From Planctomycetota bacterium (GTDB lineage Bacteria; Planctomycetota; UBA8742; UBA2392): 64,000 nt of DNA. The position numbers were made by a program, and so were the translations under genes. The stretch is taken from the NCBI GenBank assembly GCA_019636195.1, contig JAHBYA010000010.1, positions 98,943 through 162,942 on the forward strand. Direction: 5' to 3'. The notes below the pieces were generated by a model. That model was not told the DNA's origin. It made no database searches and saw only the letters and a program-made list of their open reading frames with translations. This document shows positions 35,741-49,121 of this stretch, piece by piece (the first letter of the stretch is position 1; each line of letters opens with the position of its first letter).

Positions 35741-35768
35741 GGGCAGGCGGTCTTTCCGCCTGCCCTTT
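35741..35768 (+). terminator. Terminator after the paralogue pair
   Basis: GGGCAGGCGG (35741-35750), loop TCTTT, CCGCCTGCCC (35756-35765), then TTT. Perfect 10-bp stem with a very short U-tract. Confidence 0.7.
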
Positions 35769-35838
35769 GGCGTATCCAGTCTTTTCGGGCGGCGCGCCAT
35801 TAGCTATACCGGAAGGTCCACCATCAGGGGGAACATCC

Positions 35839-37383
35839 ATGGCCAGACGTGAACCACCCGGCACCCGTGCCATCAAGCTGCCTGCCGGCGCCCAGCCGCA
35901 GCAGCAGCGGCCCCAGCGCCCGGCGGGACCGCCGCCCAGCGACGATGTTGGCCGCGCCATGGCAAGCCTCGACGCCAACGCGGAAATCCGCGACCGCAGC
36001 CAGTTGCCCAGCAAGGTGAAGGTGATCACCCCGCAGGTGATCATGAACATCGTGCAAGGCATCACCCAGCAGTTCGGGATGGATTCGTCGATTGACCGCG
36101 AGGAGTTCAATCAGTTGGTGATGCAGCAGACGCAGATGGAAATGCGTTTGCAACAGGCCACGGACAAGCTTGAGCAGTACAAGGGCGAGTACAAGAAGGT
36201 CTATGACGCCTTGCAGCAGTCGCGTCAGGCATTGCAGGAAGCTCAGGCCGGCAGCGCCGGCGCCGAGCAGTACGCAGCGCAGTACCAGGCCCAGATCAGC
36301 GAGTTGCAGCAGCGCAACGCCCACGCCGTTGACACCTACATGGATTTGCAGCAGCAGCTTGACCAGATGAACGAGCAGTTTTCGGCCCTTGAGCAGGCGT
36401 TGGCCGACCGCGACGCCGAAGTCGCCCAGCTGCAACAGGAGCTGGACGGCGCGCAGCAGGGCGGCCAAGCCGCGCAGCAGGCTGAGCAGCGTGTCTATGA
36501 GCTTGAGCAGCAGATCGAGCAATTGCAGCAGCAGTTGGCCGATGCGGAATCAAGCAGCGCGCAGGCCAGCGAAGGCATCAACCAGGAAGCCGGGGCCCGC
36601 CAGCAGGCCGAGCAAGCCCTTGAAGAAGCCAACCAGCGAATTGCGGACCTTGAGCAGCAGATCGAAGAGACCCGGCAGGCCGCCCAGGAAGGCGCCGCCG
36701 CCGAGGCCGAGCAGTTGCAGCAGGAAGTCGCCGAGCTCAAGCGCAAGTTGAAAGAGAGCGAGCGTTCTCGCGCCAAGGTCGAGAACATGGAAGTTGAACT
36801 TGAGCAGTTGCGCAGCGCCGAGGGGCAGTGGCTGGAAGAAAAGCGCCGGCTTGCCGCCCAGCTAAGCAACGAAACCAACAACCGCCGCGAAGCCGAGCAG
36901 AAACTCAAGGCCATTGAGAAGGGCGAAGTCCTGCCCGATGGCGCCAAGGCCGTCGAGGAACGCGCCAAGAGGGCCGAAACCGAAGCCGCCGCCGCCCGCG
37001 CAGAAATCCAGAGCCTGACCAAAGAACTGGTCAAGGCCCGCGCCGGCGTAAGCAAGAGTGAAGAACTCAGCGGTGAACTTGACCGCGCCAAGGCTGACCT
37101 GGCCAAGGCGCAGGCTGACTTGAAGCAGCTTGAGGGCGACCTCGGCAAAGCCGGCAATGCCGCCAAGGAACTGGGCGTGCTCAAGCGCAAGTTTGAGGGC
37201 GTGGAAGCCGAGCTTGAGGGCCTGCGCGCAGCCGAAGGCAAGTGGCTTGAAGAAAAGCGGCGCATGGCTGCGCAGCTCAGTAACGAGACCAGCCTGAGAC
37301 AGGAGCTGGAATCGAAGCTGAAAGCTGAACTGAATGAAGCCCGCGCCGAAACTGAGGCCGGAAAAAAAAACTCCAGGCAGTAA
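35839..37383 (+). CDS. Long coiled-coil protein, upstream frame (part A of a probable split gene)
   Basis: 514 residues, ATG at 35839 after AGGGGGAACATCC. The N-terminal ~50 residues are Pro/Gln/Arg-rich. A small domain follows (SKVKVITPQVIMNIVQGITQ, then FGMDSSIDREEFNQLVM), and from ~residue 95 an unbroken Gln/Glu/Ala-rich coiled coil. An internal repeat is clear: VELEQLRSAEGQWLEEKRRL (~36793) and AELEGLRAAEGKWLEEKRRM (~37207), both followed by AAQLSNET. The frame ends abruptly at 37383 right after a run of nine A's. Reading on in the -1 frame from that run continues the coiled coil with no gap into part B. The full fused product would be about 1,251 residues. No membrane segment is seen. 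It may be a filament- or scaffold-forming protein. Confidence 0.82.
   Translation: MARREPPGTRAIKLPAGAQPQQQRPQRPAGPPPSDDVGRAMASLDANAEIRDRSQLPSKVKVITPQVIMNIVQGITQQFGMDSSIDREEFNQLVMQQTQMEMRLQQATDKLEQYKGEYKKVYDALQQSRQALQEAQAGSAGAEQYAAQYQAQISELQQRNAHAVDTYMDLQQQLDQMNEQFSALEQALADRDAEVAQLQQELDGAQQGGQAAQQAEQRVYELEQQIEQLQQQLADAESSSAQASEGINQEAGARQQAEQALEEANQRIADLEQQIEETRQAAQEGAAAEAEQLQQEVAELKRKLKESERSRAKVENMEVELEQLRSAEGQWLEEKRRLAAQLSNETNNRREAEQKLKAIEKGEVLPDGAKAVEERAKRAETEAAAARAEIQSLTKELVKARAGVSKSEELSGELDRAKADLAKAQADLKQLEGDLGKAGNAAKELGVLKRKFEGVEAELEGLRAAEGKWLEEKRRMAAQLSNETSLRQELESKLKAELNEARAETEAGKKNSRQ
37362..37370 (+). other. A9 slippery run joining the two coiled-coil frames
   Basis: In the upstream frame the codons are GGA AAA AAA AAC, offering A_AAA_AAA and A_AAA_AAC, both known -1 slippery heptamers. 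A one-base backward slip, or one extra A added by the polymerase, continues as LQAVSELASARDKALKDRD and avoids the TAA at 37381. GAGG at 37354-37357 lies a few bases upstream, as in dnaX-type stimulators. A possible 7-bp stem (GTCCGCG 37394-37400 with CGCGGAC 37430-37436) is further downstream than usual. A9 is the longest A-run I noticed in this high-GC window. A homopolymer sequencing error would give the same picture. Confidence 0.6.
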
Positions 37384-37496
37384 GTGAACTTGCGTCCGCG
37401 CGTGACAAAGCACTCAAAGATCGCGACATCGCGGACCGCTCTCTCAACGTAATCGAAGAAGAAAACGAAAAGCTGCGCGCCGAGCGTGACGCGGCT

Positions 37497-39593
37497 GTGC
37501 GCGACCTTGAACGCATGCGCGAAAGCGGCGGCGACAACGCCCGCGCGCTGGCCGCCCAGGTTGAAGAACTGAAAAAGGAACTGCAGGACACCCAGAGCAA
37601 GCTTGCCACACGCCACGAGCACGTCGCCAAGCTGGCCCCCGAGCTGGATGCCGCGAAGAAGGAGAACGAGAAGCTGAAGGCGCGCGTCACCGAACTGGAG
37701 AAGTCCGCCAGCACCGAGAAGATGCGCACCGACATGGACCTTGCCAACGCCGAGGCCGCGCGCACCAAAGCGCAGAACGCGCTGGAGCAGGCCCACGCCG
37801 ACCTGCACAGCGCGCAGGAAGAGCGCAAGGCGCTGGCCAGGGAAGCCAAGGAGCTGCGAGCCAAACTGGACGAGCTGCGCGAAGCCCAGACCTCAGAGGC
37901 TGAAGGTGTCAACGCACGCGTGAAGGAACTTGAGGCCGAGCTTGAAGCAGGTGAACAGCGCGTACATGAGCTTGAGAAGGAGCTTGCCGCCAAGTCCGCA
38001 TCCGGCGCGTTGCTGGCGGACAAGGAAAAGCGCCTGTCCGAGCTTGAGCAGGAACTGGTCGATGCCCGCGCCGAGGCCGTCGCAGCCGAGAAGGTGCGAG
38101 CCAGCCTTGACGAGGAGTTGAAGGCGTTGCGCGAAAAGCTCGCCAGGGCCGAGAAGGAGGCTGGAGGCGCCCGCGAGCAGGAGTCACGCCTGCAAGCGCG
38201 CGATCATCAGCTTGAGGTGGCGCAGCGCCAGATCAGCGACCTGAAGGAAGAGCTGAAGCTGGAGGAAGAAGAGCGCGCCCGCGCCGCGCAGCACTTGCAA
38301 CAGGCCCGCGAGGCTGAGCAGCGCGCGCTGGAGCAGGCGGAGTCCCTGGAGGCGGAACTTGAAGAAGCGCGCAAGCGAGCCAAGGAAGCTGAGAAGGCTG
38401 CAGCGGCCCGGTCAGCCGAGCTGGAAGGCGGCGCCAAACAGGAAAACGAGCAATTGCGTGCCCGCAACGATGAAATCACCCGCAAGCGCGACGAAGTGCT
38501 GCAAGGCCTTGAGCGCGCAGTGGGCGAGATTGACGAGCTCAAGAAGGCACTGGCAGAGCGGGACGTTGACGCGCGCACGGTAAAGGGCGAACTGGAGCAC
38601 GCGCGCAAAGAGCTTGAGGGAATGCAGGCACTGGAGCGTGAACTTGCCGAGCTGAACCGCAAGCACAACGAAGCGCTGACCGAGCTCGCACGGGTCGGCA
38701 GCAGCATGACCAACGCCGAAACCGCTGCCGAAAAAACCCGCGAAGAAGTGCAGGCGCTTCGCGACAAGATCGAGCAGGCCAATGAGCGCCGGCACGAGGC
38801 GGAAAAACAGCTCATTGAGGCACGCGCGCGCCTTGACAGTGAACAGCACATCCGAGGCGAACAGGCCCAGCGCATCAAGCAGCTGGAGGAGTCGCTGGCG
38901 CGCGAGCGTGAAACGGTTGACCAGAGCGCACCCGCCGCGGCCCTGGAAAGCCTGTCATCTCAGCTGGCAGCCGAGCGCGAGAAATGGGAGCGCGCAGGCC
39001 ACGAGAAAGACCGCGAACTCGAAGACCTGCGCAAGAAGGTCGCCGAGGCCGAGTTGCGCGAGAGTGACCTCGCCAGCCAGCTTGAAGGCATTGAGCTGTC
39101 GCAGCAGGACGTGATGCGGGCCAAGGCGCTGGCCGGCCAGCGGCGCGCGCAGATTGAGCGCATGCAGGCGGATGTTGAGGGTGCCCGCCGCAAGGCGGAA
39201 GAGTCCGAGGCATACTGGAAGAGCGAGATGGACGAGTTCCGGCAGGCGGTGGCGGACCACATTGCCGCGGCCGAAGCCGGCGAAGAAGGCAGCGACCAGA
39301 AGCTGCAGAAGCTGCTGGAGAACTTGAAGATCGGCATTGCCGACAAGTACGCCAAGCTGCGTCGCAAGCACACGCGCACCGAGAAGGAGTTGCAGGAAGC
39401 CCAGGACAAGCTGGCGGCGCTCGAGCACATCCTGGCGCGGCGCGAAGAAGAAGAGGCACGCATGCGCAAGGTGATCGACGAACTCGAAACCCGGGAAAAC
39501 GTGCCCGGGGCCCGCAAGAAGAAGGCTGCCGAGTCAGAGGCCAAGCCGGAGAAGAAGCCGGCCAAGCCAAAGAAGGCGACGCGAAAGAAGTAG
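37497..39593 (+). CDS. Long coiled-coil protein, downstream frame (part B of a probable split gene)
   Basis: About 698 residues from a GTG at 37497 (ATG at 37515 also possible), but the coding pattern already runs in this frame from 37371, and no good ribosome-binding site precedes either start. So it is more likely reached by frameshifting from part A. The protein is almost entirely coiled coil (for example AELNRKHNEALTELARVGSS and RLDSEQHIRGEQAQRIKQLE). Near the end IADKYAKLRRKHTRTEKELQ repeats heptads, and the tail is strongly basic (KKPAKPKKATRKK), like histone H1-type or DNA/RNA-binding tails. Function unknown. Large coiled-coil proteins are often cytoskeletal in bacteria with complex cell plans; that is only an analogy. 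Confidence 0.75.
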   Translation: MRDLERMRESGGDNARALAAQVEELKKELQDTQSKLATRHEHVAKLAPELDAAKKENEKLKARVTELEKSASTEKMRTDMDLANAEAARTKAQNALEQAHADLHSAQEERKALAREAKELRAKLDELREAQTSEAEGVNARVKELEAELEAGEQRVHELEKELAAKSASGALLADKEKRLSELEQELVDARAEAVAAEKVRASLDEELKALREKLARAEKEAGGAREQESRLQARDHQLEVAQRQISDLKEELKLEEEERARAAQHLQQAREAEQRALEQAESLEAELEEARKRAKEAEKAAAARSAELEGGAKQENEQLRARNDEITRKRDEVLQGLERAVGEIDELKKALAERDVDARTVKGELEHARKELEGMQALERELAELNRKHNEALTELARVGSSMTNAETAAEKTREEVQALRDKIEQANERRHEAEKQLIEARARLDSEQHIRGEQAQRIKQLEESLARERETVDQSAPAAALESLSSQLAAEREKWERAGHEKDRELEDLRKKVAEAELRESDLASQLEGIELSQQDVMRAKALAGQRRAQIERMQADVEGARRKAEESEAYWKSEMDEFRQAVADHIAAAEAGEEGSDQKLQKLLENLKIGIADKYAKLRRKHTRTEKELQEAQDKLAALEHILARREEEEARMRKVIDELETRENVPGARKKKAAESEAKPEKKPAKPKKATRKK

Positions 39594-39653
39594 GAAATTC
39601 AGCGCATCCCCTGCATGCGGGCCGGGTTGAATGGGCGTAACTCGGAGACACCC

Positions 39654-41426
39654 ATGCGCAACCGCACCCTGCCCATCCTCACGGCGCTGGCCTTCTGCGG
39701 CGCCGTGTTCGCGTCACTGGCTGTGCTGCAAGCGCCCGCGTCGGCGCAGGACCCGGACCGGAAGACAACAAGCAACCGCGACCTGTCGGCAGTGATTGAC
39801 ACCGAGATCAGCAAGGTCTGGCAACGCGACAGCATCACGCCGGTGGCGGCATCCGGCGACGAGGAATTCATCCGCCGCGTCTATTTCGACACTGTCGGCA
39901 TGCCGCCGACCAGCGCCGAGGTGCGGGCGTTCCTGGCAGACAAAGACAATGCCAAGCGCGCAAAGCTGATTGACAGGCTGCTGGCTGACAAGCGCTTCGG
40001 CATGTTTCTGGCGGATCACTGGACCAACATTCTGGTTGGCCGCAGCGGGCGCGATTTCGGCGGCACGAACCACCTGTTTGCAGTCTGGTTCAGCGAGCGC
40101 ATCAATGCGGGCGCACCATTTTCCGAGATCATCCGCGACGTCATCACCGCTGAGGGCCAGATCAGCGCCAACCCGGCGGTTGCACCCTATGTGCGCAGCA
40201 TCCCGGCCCGCACAGCCGACATTGCGGGCAATCTGACGCGCAACCTGACCGGCGTGCAGATCCAGTGCGCTGAGTGCCACGACCATCCCTACGAGGAAAA
40301 GTGGACCGAGCAGACCTTTGTCGGCGTCGCCAGCTTCTACGCGCCGGTGGCTGTGCAGTTGAACATCCGGGTTGTGCCGGTCGATCCGGGCGTCGCCAGC
40401 AACGCCCGGCCGGTGCGCGCCGCGGGCAACATGGACAACCTGCCCGCCGAGGCCCGCGCCCGCCTGGAAGAGCAGCGCAAGTACAACAAGCCGGTGACGC
40501 TGGACGGCAAGCCGCTGCTCACGCCGGACCGCAGCCTGTGGCGCCCCGCGCTGGCCAAGTGGACCGTAAGCAGTGAGAATCGCCAGACCGCGCGCTACAT
40601 CGCCAACCGCTTCTGGAGCTTTGCCTTCGGCATGGGCATTCTCAACCCGGTTGATGACTTCAACAGCTTCAACGAAGCCAGCCACCCTGAACTGCTTGAG
40701 CTTCTGGCGACCGACCTGATCGAGAACAACTACGATGTTCGCCGCCTGTACCGCGCGATACTGAACAGCCGCACATACCAGCTTTCGGGCAAGGGCCGGC
40801 CCGCCAAGGCCGAGCTGTGGCACTTTGCGGCCGCGCCCGTGCGCCAGCTGAACGCTGAGCAGTTCTTTGCCGCCTTTCTTACGGTATCAGGCGGCAACGA
40901 CATGGAGCGCGGCTATCGCGCACGGGTACCAAGCCCCGGCGACGCGCTCAAGCGCGCCACGGAGCGCCGCATGAAGCAGGCCGAGGGCGAGAACCAGCGC
41001 GACATCACCTACAGCCAGGAGTCGCTCGACCGCTTCATTGCATGGTACGAGAAACTTGACGATGGCTGGTTCCTGCGGCGCAACATGGCGCAGGCCTATG
41101 CGCGCCTGTCATCCGATGACGAGATGAACGAAGCCGAGGGCTTCACACTCACGATCGACCAGGCGCTTGCGGTCATGAACAGCGACCTCACTGCAGCGCT
41201 GACAGGCTCCGGACGCGGCTCCGTGCTGCAAACCGTGTTGCGCGAACACAAGGACGACCCCGCGCGACTTGACGAACTGTTCCTGCGCACGCTGTCGCGC
41301 TTTCCAGCCGGCAGCGAGCGCAGCGTAATGCTCCGGCACGTCAAGGAAAGCAACGGCAGCGAAGCCGCCTGGGAAGACGTGCTGTGGGCGCTGTTGGCGG
41401 GCACCGAGTTCGCGACCAACCACTAG
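39654..41426 (+). CDS. Secreted DUF1549/DUF1553 protein (planctomycete-type cytochrome-like)
   Basis: 590 residues, ATG at 39654 after GGAGACACCC. A signal peptide (LTALAFCGAVFASLAVLQAP, cut near ASAQ) is followed by a DUF1549-type domain with FIRRVYFDTVGMPPTSAEVR, RYGMFLADHW-like FGMFLADHWTNILVGR and the c-haem-like CAECHDHPYEEKW (CxxCH, C205-H209). The DUF1553-type domain starts near ~300 with RSLWRPALAKWTVSSENRQT, ARYIANRFWSFAFGMGIL and ELLELLATDLIENNYDVRRL. The pair is typical of Planctomycetota and is usually encoded beside a DUF1501 protein; none follows here. Total length is shorter than many members. It is exported to the periplasm, perhaps in a redox complex. The stop overlaps the convergent PLP gene. 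Confidence 0.9.
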   Translation: MRNRTLPILTALAFCGAVFASLAVLQAPASAQDPDRKTTSNRDLSAVIDTEISKVWQRDSITPVAASGDEEFIRRVYFDTVGMPPTSAEVRAFLADKDNAKRAKLIDRLLADKRFGMFLADHWTNILVGRSGRDFGGTNHLFAVWFSERINAGAPFSEIIRDVITAEGQISANPAVAPYVRSIPARTADIAGNLTRNLTGVQIQCAECHDHPYEEKWTEQTFVGVASFYAPVAVQLNIRVVPVDPGVASNARPVRAAGNMDNLPAEARARLEEQRKYNKPVTLDGKPLLTPDRSLWRPALAKWTVSSENRQTARYIANRFWSFAFGMGILNPVDDFNSFNEASHPELLELLATDLIENNYDVRRLYRAILNSRTYQLSGKGRPAKAELWHFAAAPVRQLNAEQFFAAFLTVSGGNDMERGYRARVPSPGDALKRATERRMKQAEGENQRDITYSQESLDRFIAWYEKLDDGWFLRRNMAQAYARLSSDDEMNEAEGFTLTIDQALAVMNSDLTAALTGSGRGSVLQTVLREHKDDPARLDELFLRTLSRFPAGSERSVMLRHVKESNGSEAAWEDVLWALLAGTEFATNH

Positions 41427-42748
41427 CCGGCAAGCGCGAGCGCCTGCTCAAGGTCTCGAATGATGTCCGCCGCCGACTCGACGCCGATGCTCAGCCGGAT
41501 TCCGTTGGGGGCGATGCCGCCCTCCAGGCGTTTGTCCGGCGGCACCGCGGCGTGAGTCATGGCGCCCGGGTTCTCGATCAGCGTGCGCAACTGGCCCAGG
41601 CTTACCGCAAGCGTCAGCGTGTAAGCATTCTTGGCGATCCAATCGACGACCTTGATGTTGTTCTCGGGCTCGGCGGGATTCTTCTCGGCCGTTTCGAAGT
41701 AGATCATGTTGCCCGGCGCAAACTCGCCGTCCGGGGTTCGCATCTGCTGCTTGGCGAGCGCGAACTGCGGGTAGTTTTCCAGCCCCGGGTAAACCACGCG
41801 GCTGACCTTCGGGTGCCCGTGCAGGTAACGCGCGACTTCAAGCGCCGTGCCCATCTGCTGGCGCAGGCGCAACGGCAGCGTCGGCAGGCCGTACACCAGG
41901 ATTGGCCATGCGCTTTTCGGCGCCAGCGCCGCGCCGAAGTCCTTGCGGTACAGCAGCACCTGGCCCTCAAGCTCACGCGGCCCGATCACGGCGCCGCCCA
42001 TGTCGGTGCCGAAGCCGCCGATGTTCTTGGTCAGGCTGTGCGCGACCACATGTGCCCCCAGCTCAAGGGGGCGCTGGCAGAAGGGCGTGGCAAACGTGTT
42101 ATCGACGATCACGAAAATCTTGCGTTCGGGTGCGCGCTTGGCGTTGAGCTCATCGACGACTTTGCGCACGGCCGCGATGTCAATCAGTTCCAGTGTCGGG
42201 TTCACCGGCGTCTCGAAGTACACGGCGCGGGTCTTGTCCGTGATCGATTTACGCAGCGCATCCGTGTCGCGCATGTCGATCAGCGAATGCCCGATGTTCA
42301 GTCGCGGGTACCAGTTGGTCAGCAGGCTGTAGGTGCAGCCGTATAGGGTCTTGTGCGCCACAAGCTCGTCGCCCGCGTTCAGCACAACGCCCAGCGCGGC
42401 GGCAATGGCCGACATGCCCGTCGAAAAAGCCACGCAGAAGTCCCCGCCCTCAAAGGCCGCCAGCTCATCCTCAAGCATGCCGCGCGTGGGCTCGTCCAGC
42501 CGGTCGTAAATGTAGATCGGTTTGGTCTTGTGCGCCTCGCCGCTTGCGTACTCTTGAAAGCCGCGGCTGCCGCGCTCGGTCTTGTCCAGCCGGTAAGTCA
42601 CGCTGCTGGACTGCGGCGGGATGATGTGGTGGCGGAAGTCCCACTTTTCGGTGAAGTGCCGCCCGTGGATGAGAAACGACTCCACGCTCGTGCCCGCCGG
42701 GATGTTGCGGATGCGGCGGCTGATGTCAGTACCGGTCTGCTTGGGCAT
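41423..42748 (-). CDS. PLP-dependent trans-sulfuration enzyme (cystathionine/methionine gamma-lyase or synthase)
   Basis: 441 residues, ATG at 42748 after CGGAGCCAGAC. Cys/Met-metabolism PLP family, fold type I. The cofactor lysine is K241 in AHSLTKNIGGFGTDMGG. Other signatures are EYASGEAHKTKPIYIYDRLD, AFSTGMSAIAAALGVVLNAG, YFETPVNPTLELIDIAAV, VIVDNTFATPFCQRPLELGA and VSLGQLRTLIENPGAMTHA. Members catalyse gamma-replacement or elimination on cystathionine, O-acetylhomoserine or methionine; sequence alone does not tell which. It is slightly longer than most (about 390-430), with an N-terminal extension SRRIRNIPAGTSVESFLIHG. It is convergent with the DUF1549 gene, their stop codons sharing CTAG. 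Confidence 0.92.
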   Translation of the reverse strand: MPKQTGTDISRRIRNIPAGTSVESFLIHGRHFTEKWDFRHHIIPPQSSSVTYRLDKTERGSRGFQEYASGEAHKTKPIYIYDRLDEPTRGMLEDELAAFEGGDFCVAFSTGMSAIAAALGVVLNAGDELVAHKTLYGCTYSLLTNWYPRLNIGHSLIDMRDTDALRKSITDKTRAVYFETPVNPTLELIDIAAVRKVVDELNAKRAPERKIFVIVDNTFATPFCQRPLELGAHVVAHSLTKNIGGFGTDMGGAVIGPRELEGQVLLYRKDFGAALAPKSAWPILVYGLPTLPLRLRQQMGTALEVARYLHGHPKVSRVVYPGLENYPQFALAKQQMRTPDGEFAPGNMIYFETAEKNPAEPENNIKVVDWIAKNAYTLTLAVSLGQLRTLIENPGAMTHAAVPPDKRLEGGIAPNGIRLSIGVESAADIIRDLEQALALAG

Positions 42749-42816
42749 GTCTGGCTCCGAAAACAGGTAGGCCCGGGACTGTACCACCCCGGGCCCCGCA
42801 AGTCTTGCAAGTCTGG

Positions 42817-47751
<4,935 letters not shown>

Positions 47752-47829
47752 TCCCAGTTAACCGGCTTTACACCCGAAACGGCAGTCTAGCAGTCCCGCC
47801 GCCCAAATCCGCCTACAGGCGAACCCAGA

Positions 47830-47858
47830 ATATTACACCATGTAATGGGTGCAGTCAA
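47830..47858 (-). promoter_or_regulatory. Sigma-70 promoter with embedded palindrome before the kinase gene
   Basis: Minus strand: -35 TTGACT (47858-47853), 17-bp spacer, -10 TAATAT (47835-47830), near consensus. The palindrome ATTACA-CCA-TGTAAT (47832-47846) covers most of the -10 and part of the spacer, where a bound repressor would block polymerase. The start codon is about 75 bp downstream. Confidence 0.65.
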
Positions 47859-47899
47859 AATTTCCTGCGCCCTTCCTTAGATACGAACAGGTGGCTGGC

Positions 47900-49003
47900 T
47901 TACCCCAAGGCTTCGATGACGGCCTTGCTGGCTTCGTCGATTTGTGCGTTGGTCATCTGGTCGAAGACGGGCAGGCTTAGCGCCTCGGCGCACAGTTGCT
48001 CGCTGACCGGCAGGTCGCCGGGCTTGCCGCCCTGCTGTTTGAAACACTCCTGCAAGTGCAGCGGCACGGGATAGTAAACGCCGCAGCCGACACCCTTGGC
48101 CGACAGCTCGCCCTGCACCCTGTCGCGGTCGGGGATGCGAATCGTGTACTGGTGATAGATGTGGGTGTTGCCCTTGCTGACCGGCGGCGTCTTGATGCGC
48201 GCATGCCCCGCAAATGCGGCGTTGTAGCGCGCGGCGACTTCGGCGCGGCGCCTGTTCCAGGCGTCAAGATGCTCAAGCTTCACGTGCAGCACCACGGCTT
48301 GCAGCGCGTCAAGGCGCCCGCAAATGCCCACCTGCTTGTTGTAATAGCGCGGCCTCTCTCCGTGTGTGCGCAGCAGCCGAATGCGGTCGGCGAGCTCGTC
48401 GTCGTTGCTGGTCACCATGCCGCCGTCGCCGGCGCCGCCCAGGTTCTTGGTGGGATAAAACGAGTAGCAGCCGTAATGCGCGAACGTGCCTGCCTGTTTG
48501 CCGTTGCGGGTTGCGCCGAAGGCCTGCGCTGCGTCTTCAATGACCGCGAGATTGTGGGCGCGGGCCAGATCCATCACGCCTTCCATGTCGGCGCACTGGC
48601 CGTACAGGTCCACGGGGATGATCGCGCGCGTCTTGCCGCTGACTTTGGTCGCCGCGGACTTCAGGTCAATGTTGAAGGTGTCGGCGTGCACGTCGCAAAA
48701 GACCGGCACTGCGTTGAGCCTTGCCACGGCGCCGGCGGTCGCAAAAAACGTGAATGCGGGCACGATGACTTCGTCGCCGGGCTTCACGCCGGCGGCCATC
48801 AACGCCAGCAGCAAGGCATCGCTGCCGTTGCTTACGCCGATTGCGTGCTTCACGCCCAGGTACTCGGCGCAGGCATGCTCAAAGGCCTCGACATACTTGC
48901 CCAGCACGAACGCCTGGTCGTCAAAGACGCGCGTGACGGCCTTGAGCACGTCGTCGCGGATGGTGGCGAACTGAGCCTTCAGGTCAAGAAACGGGACAGC
49001 CAT
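47900..49003 (-). CDS. DegT/DnrJ/EryC1-family sugar aminotransferase
   Basis: 367 residues, ATG at 49003, giving the family start MAVPFLDLKAQFATIRDDV. Fold-type I PLP enzyme with the cofactor lysine K186 in YSFYPTKNLGGAGDGG. Also present are GVSNGSDALLLALMAAGVKP, VIVPAFTFFATAGAV, VIEDAAQAFGATRNGK and LDALQAVVLHVKLEHLDAWN. These enzymes aminate keto-sugar nucleotides for O-antigen, S-layer glycans or other surface polysaccharides. The sugar is not identifiable. It lies upstream of the kinase gene on the same strand but that gene has its own promoter. A divergent STAS gene lies 118 bp away. Confidence 0.93.
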   Translation of the reverse strand: MAVPFLDLKAQFATIRDDVLKAVTRVFDDQAFVLGKYVEAFEHACAEYLGVKHAIGVSNGSDALLLALMAAGVKPGDEVIVPAFTFFATAGAVARLNAVPVFCDVHADTFNIDLKSAATKVSGKTRAIIPVDLYGQCADMEGVMDLARAHNLAVIEDAAQAFGATRNGKQAGTFAHYGCYSFYPTKNLGGAGDGGMVTSNDDELADRIRLLRTHGERPRYYNKQVGICGRLDALQAVVLHVKLEHLDAWNRRRAEVAARYNAAFAGHARIKTPPVSKGNTHIYHQYTIRIPDRDRVQGELSAKGVGCGVYYPVPLHLQECFKQQGGKPGDLPVSEQLCAEALSLPVFDQMTNAQIDEASKAVIEALG

Positions 49004-49080
49004 GGGCGGGACTATAGCAACCGGGCACGCCGCGAAAAGCGACGCACACAACCGGCGGCCAGCCGGGATCGGAATGTGAA

Positions 49081-49110
49081 TTGTCGTTTCCGGCCGGCTG
49101 AAACTACAAT
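49081..49110 (+). promoter_or_regulatory. Tentative promoter of the double-STAS gene
   Basis: TTGTCG (49081-49086), 18-bp spacer, TACAAT (49105-49110); the ATG follows at 49122, leaving a very short leader. Confidence 0.45.
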
Positions 49111-49121
49111 CGACCTGTCGC

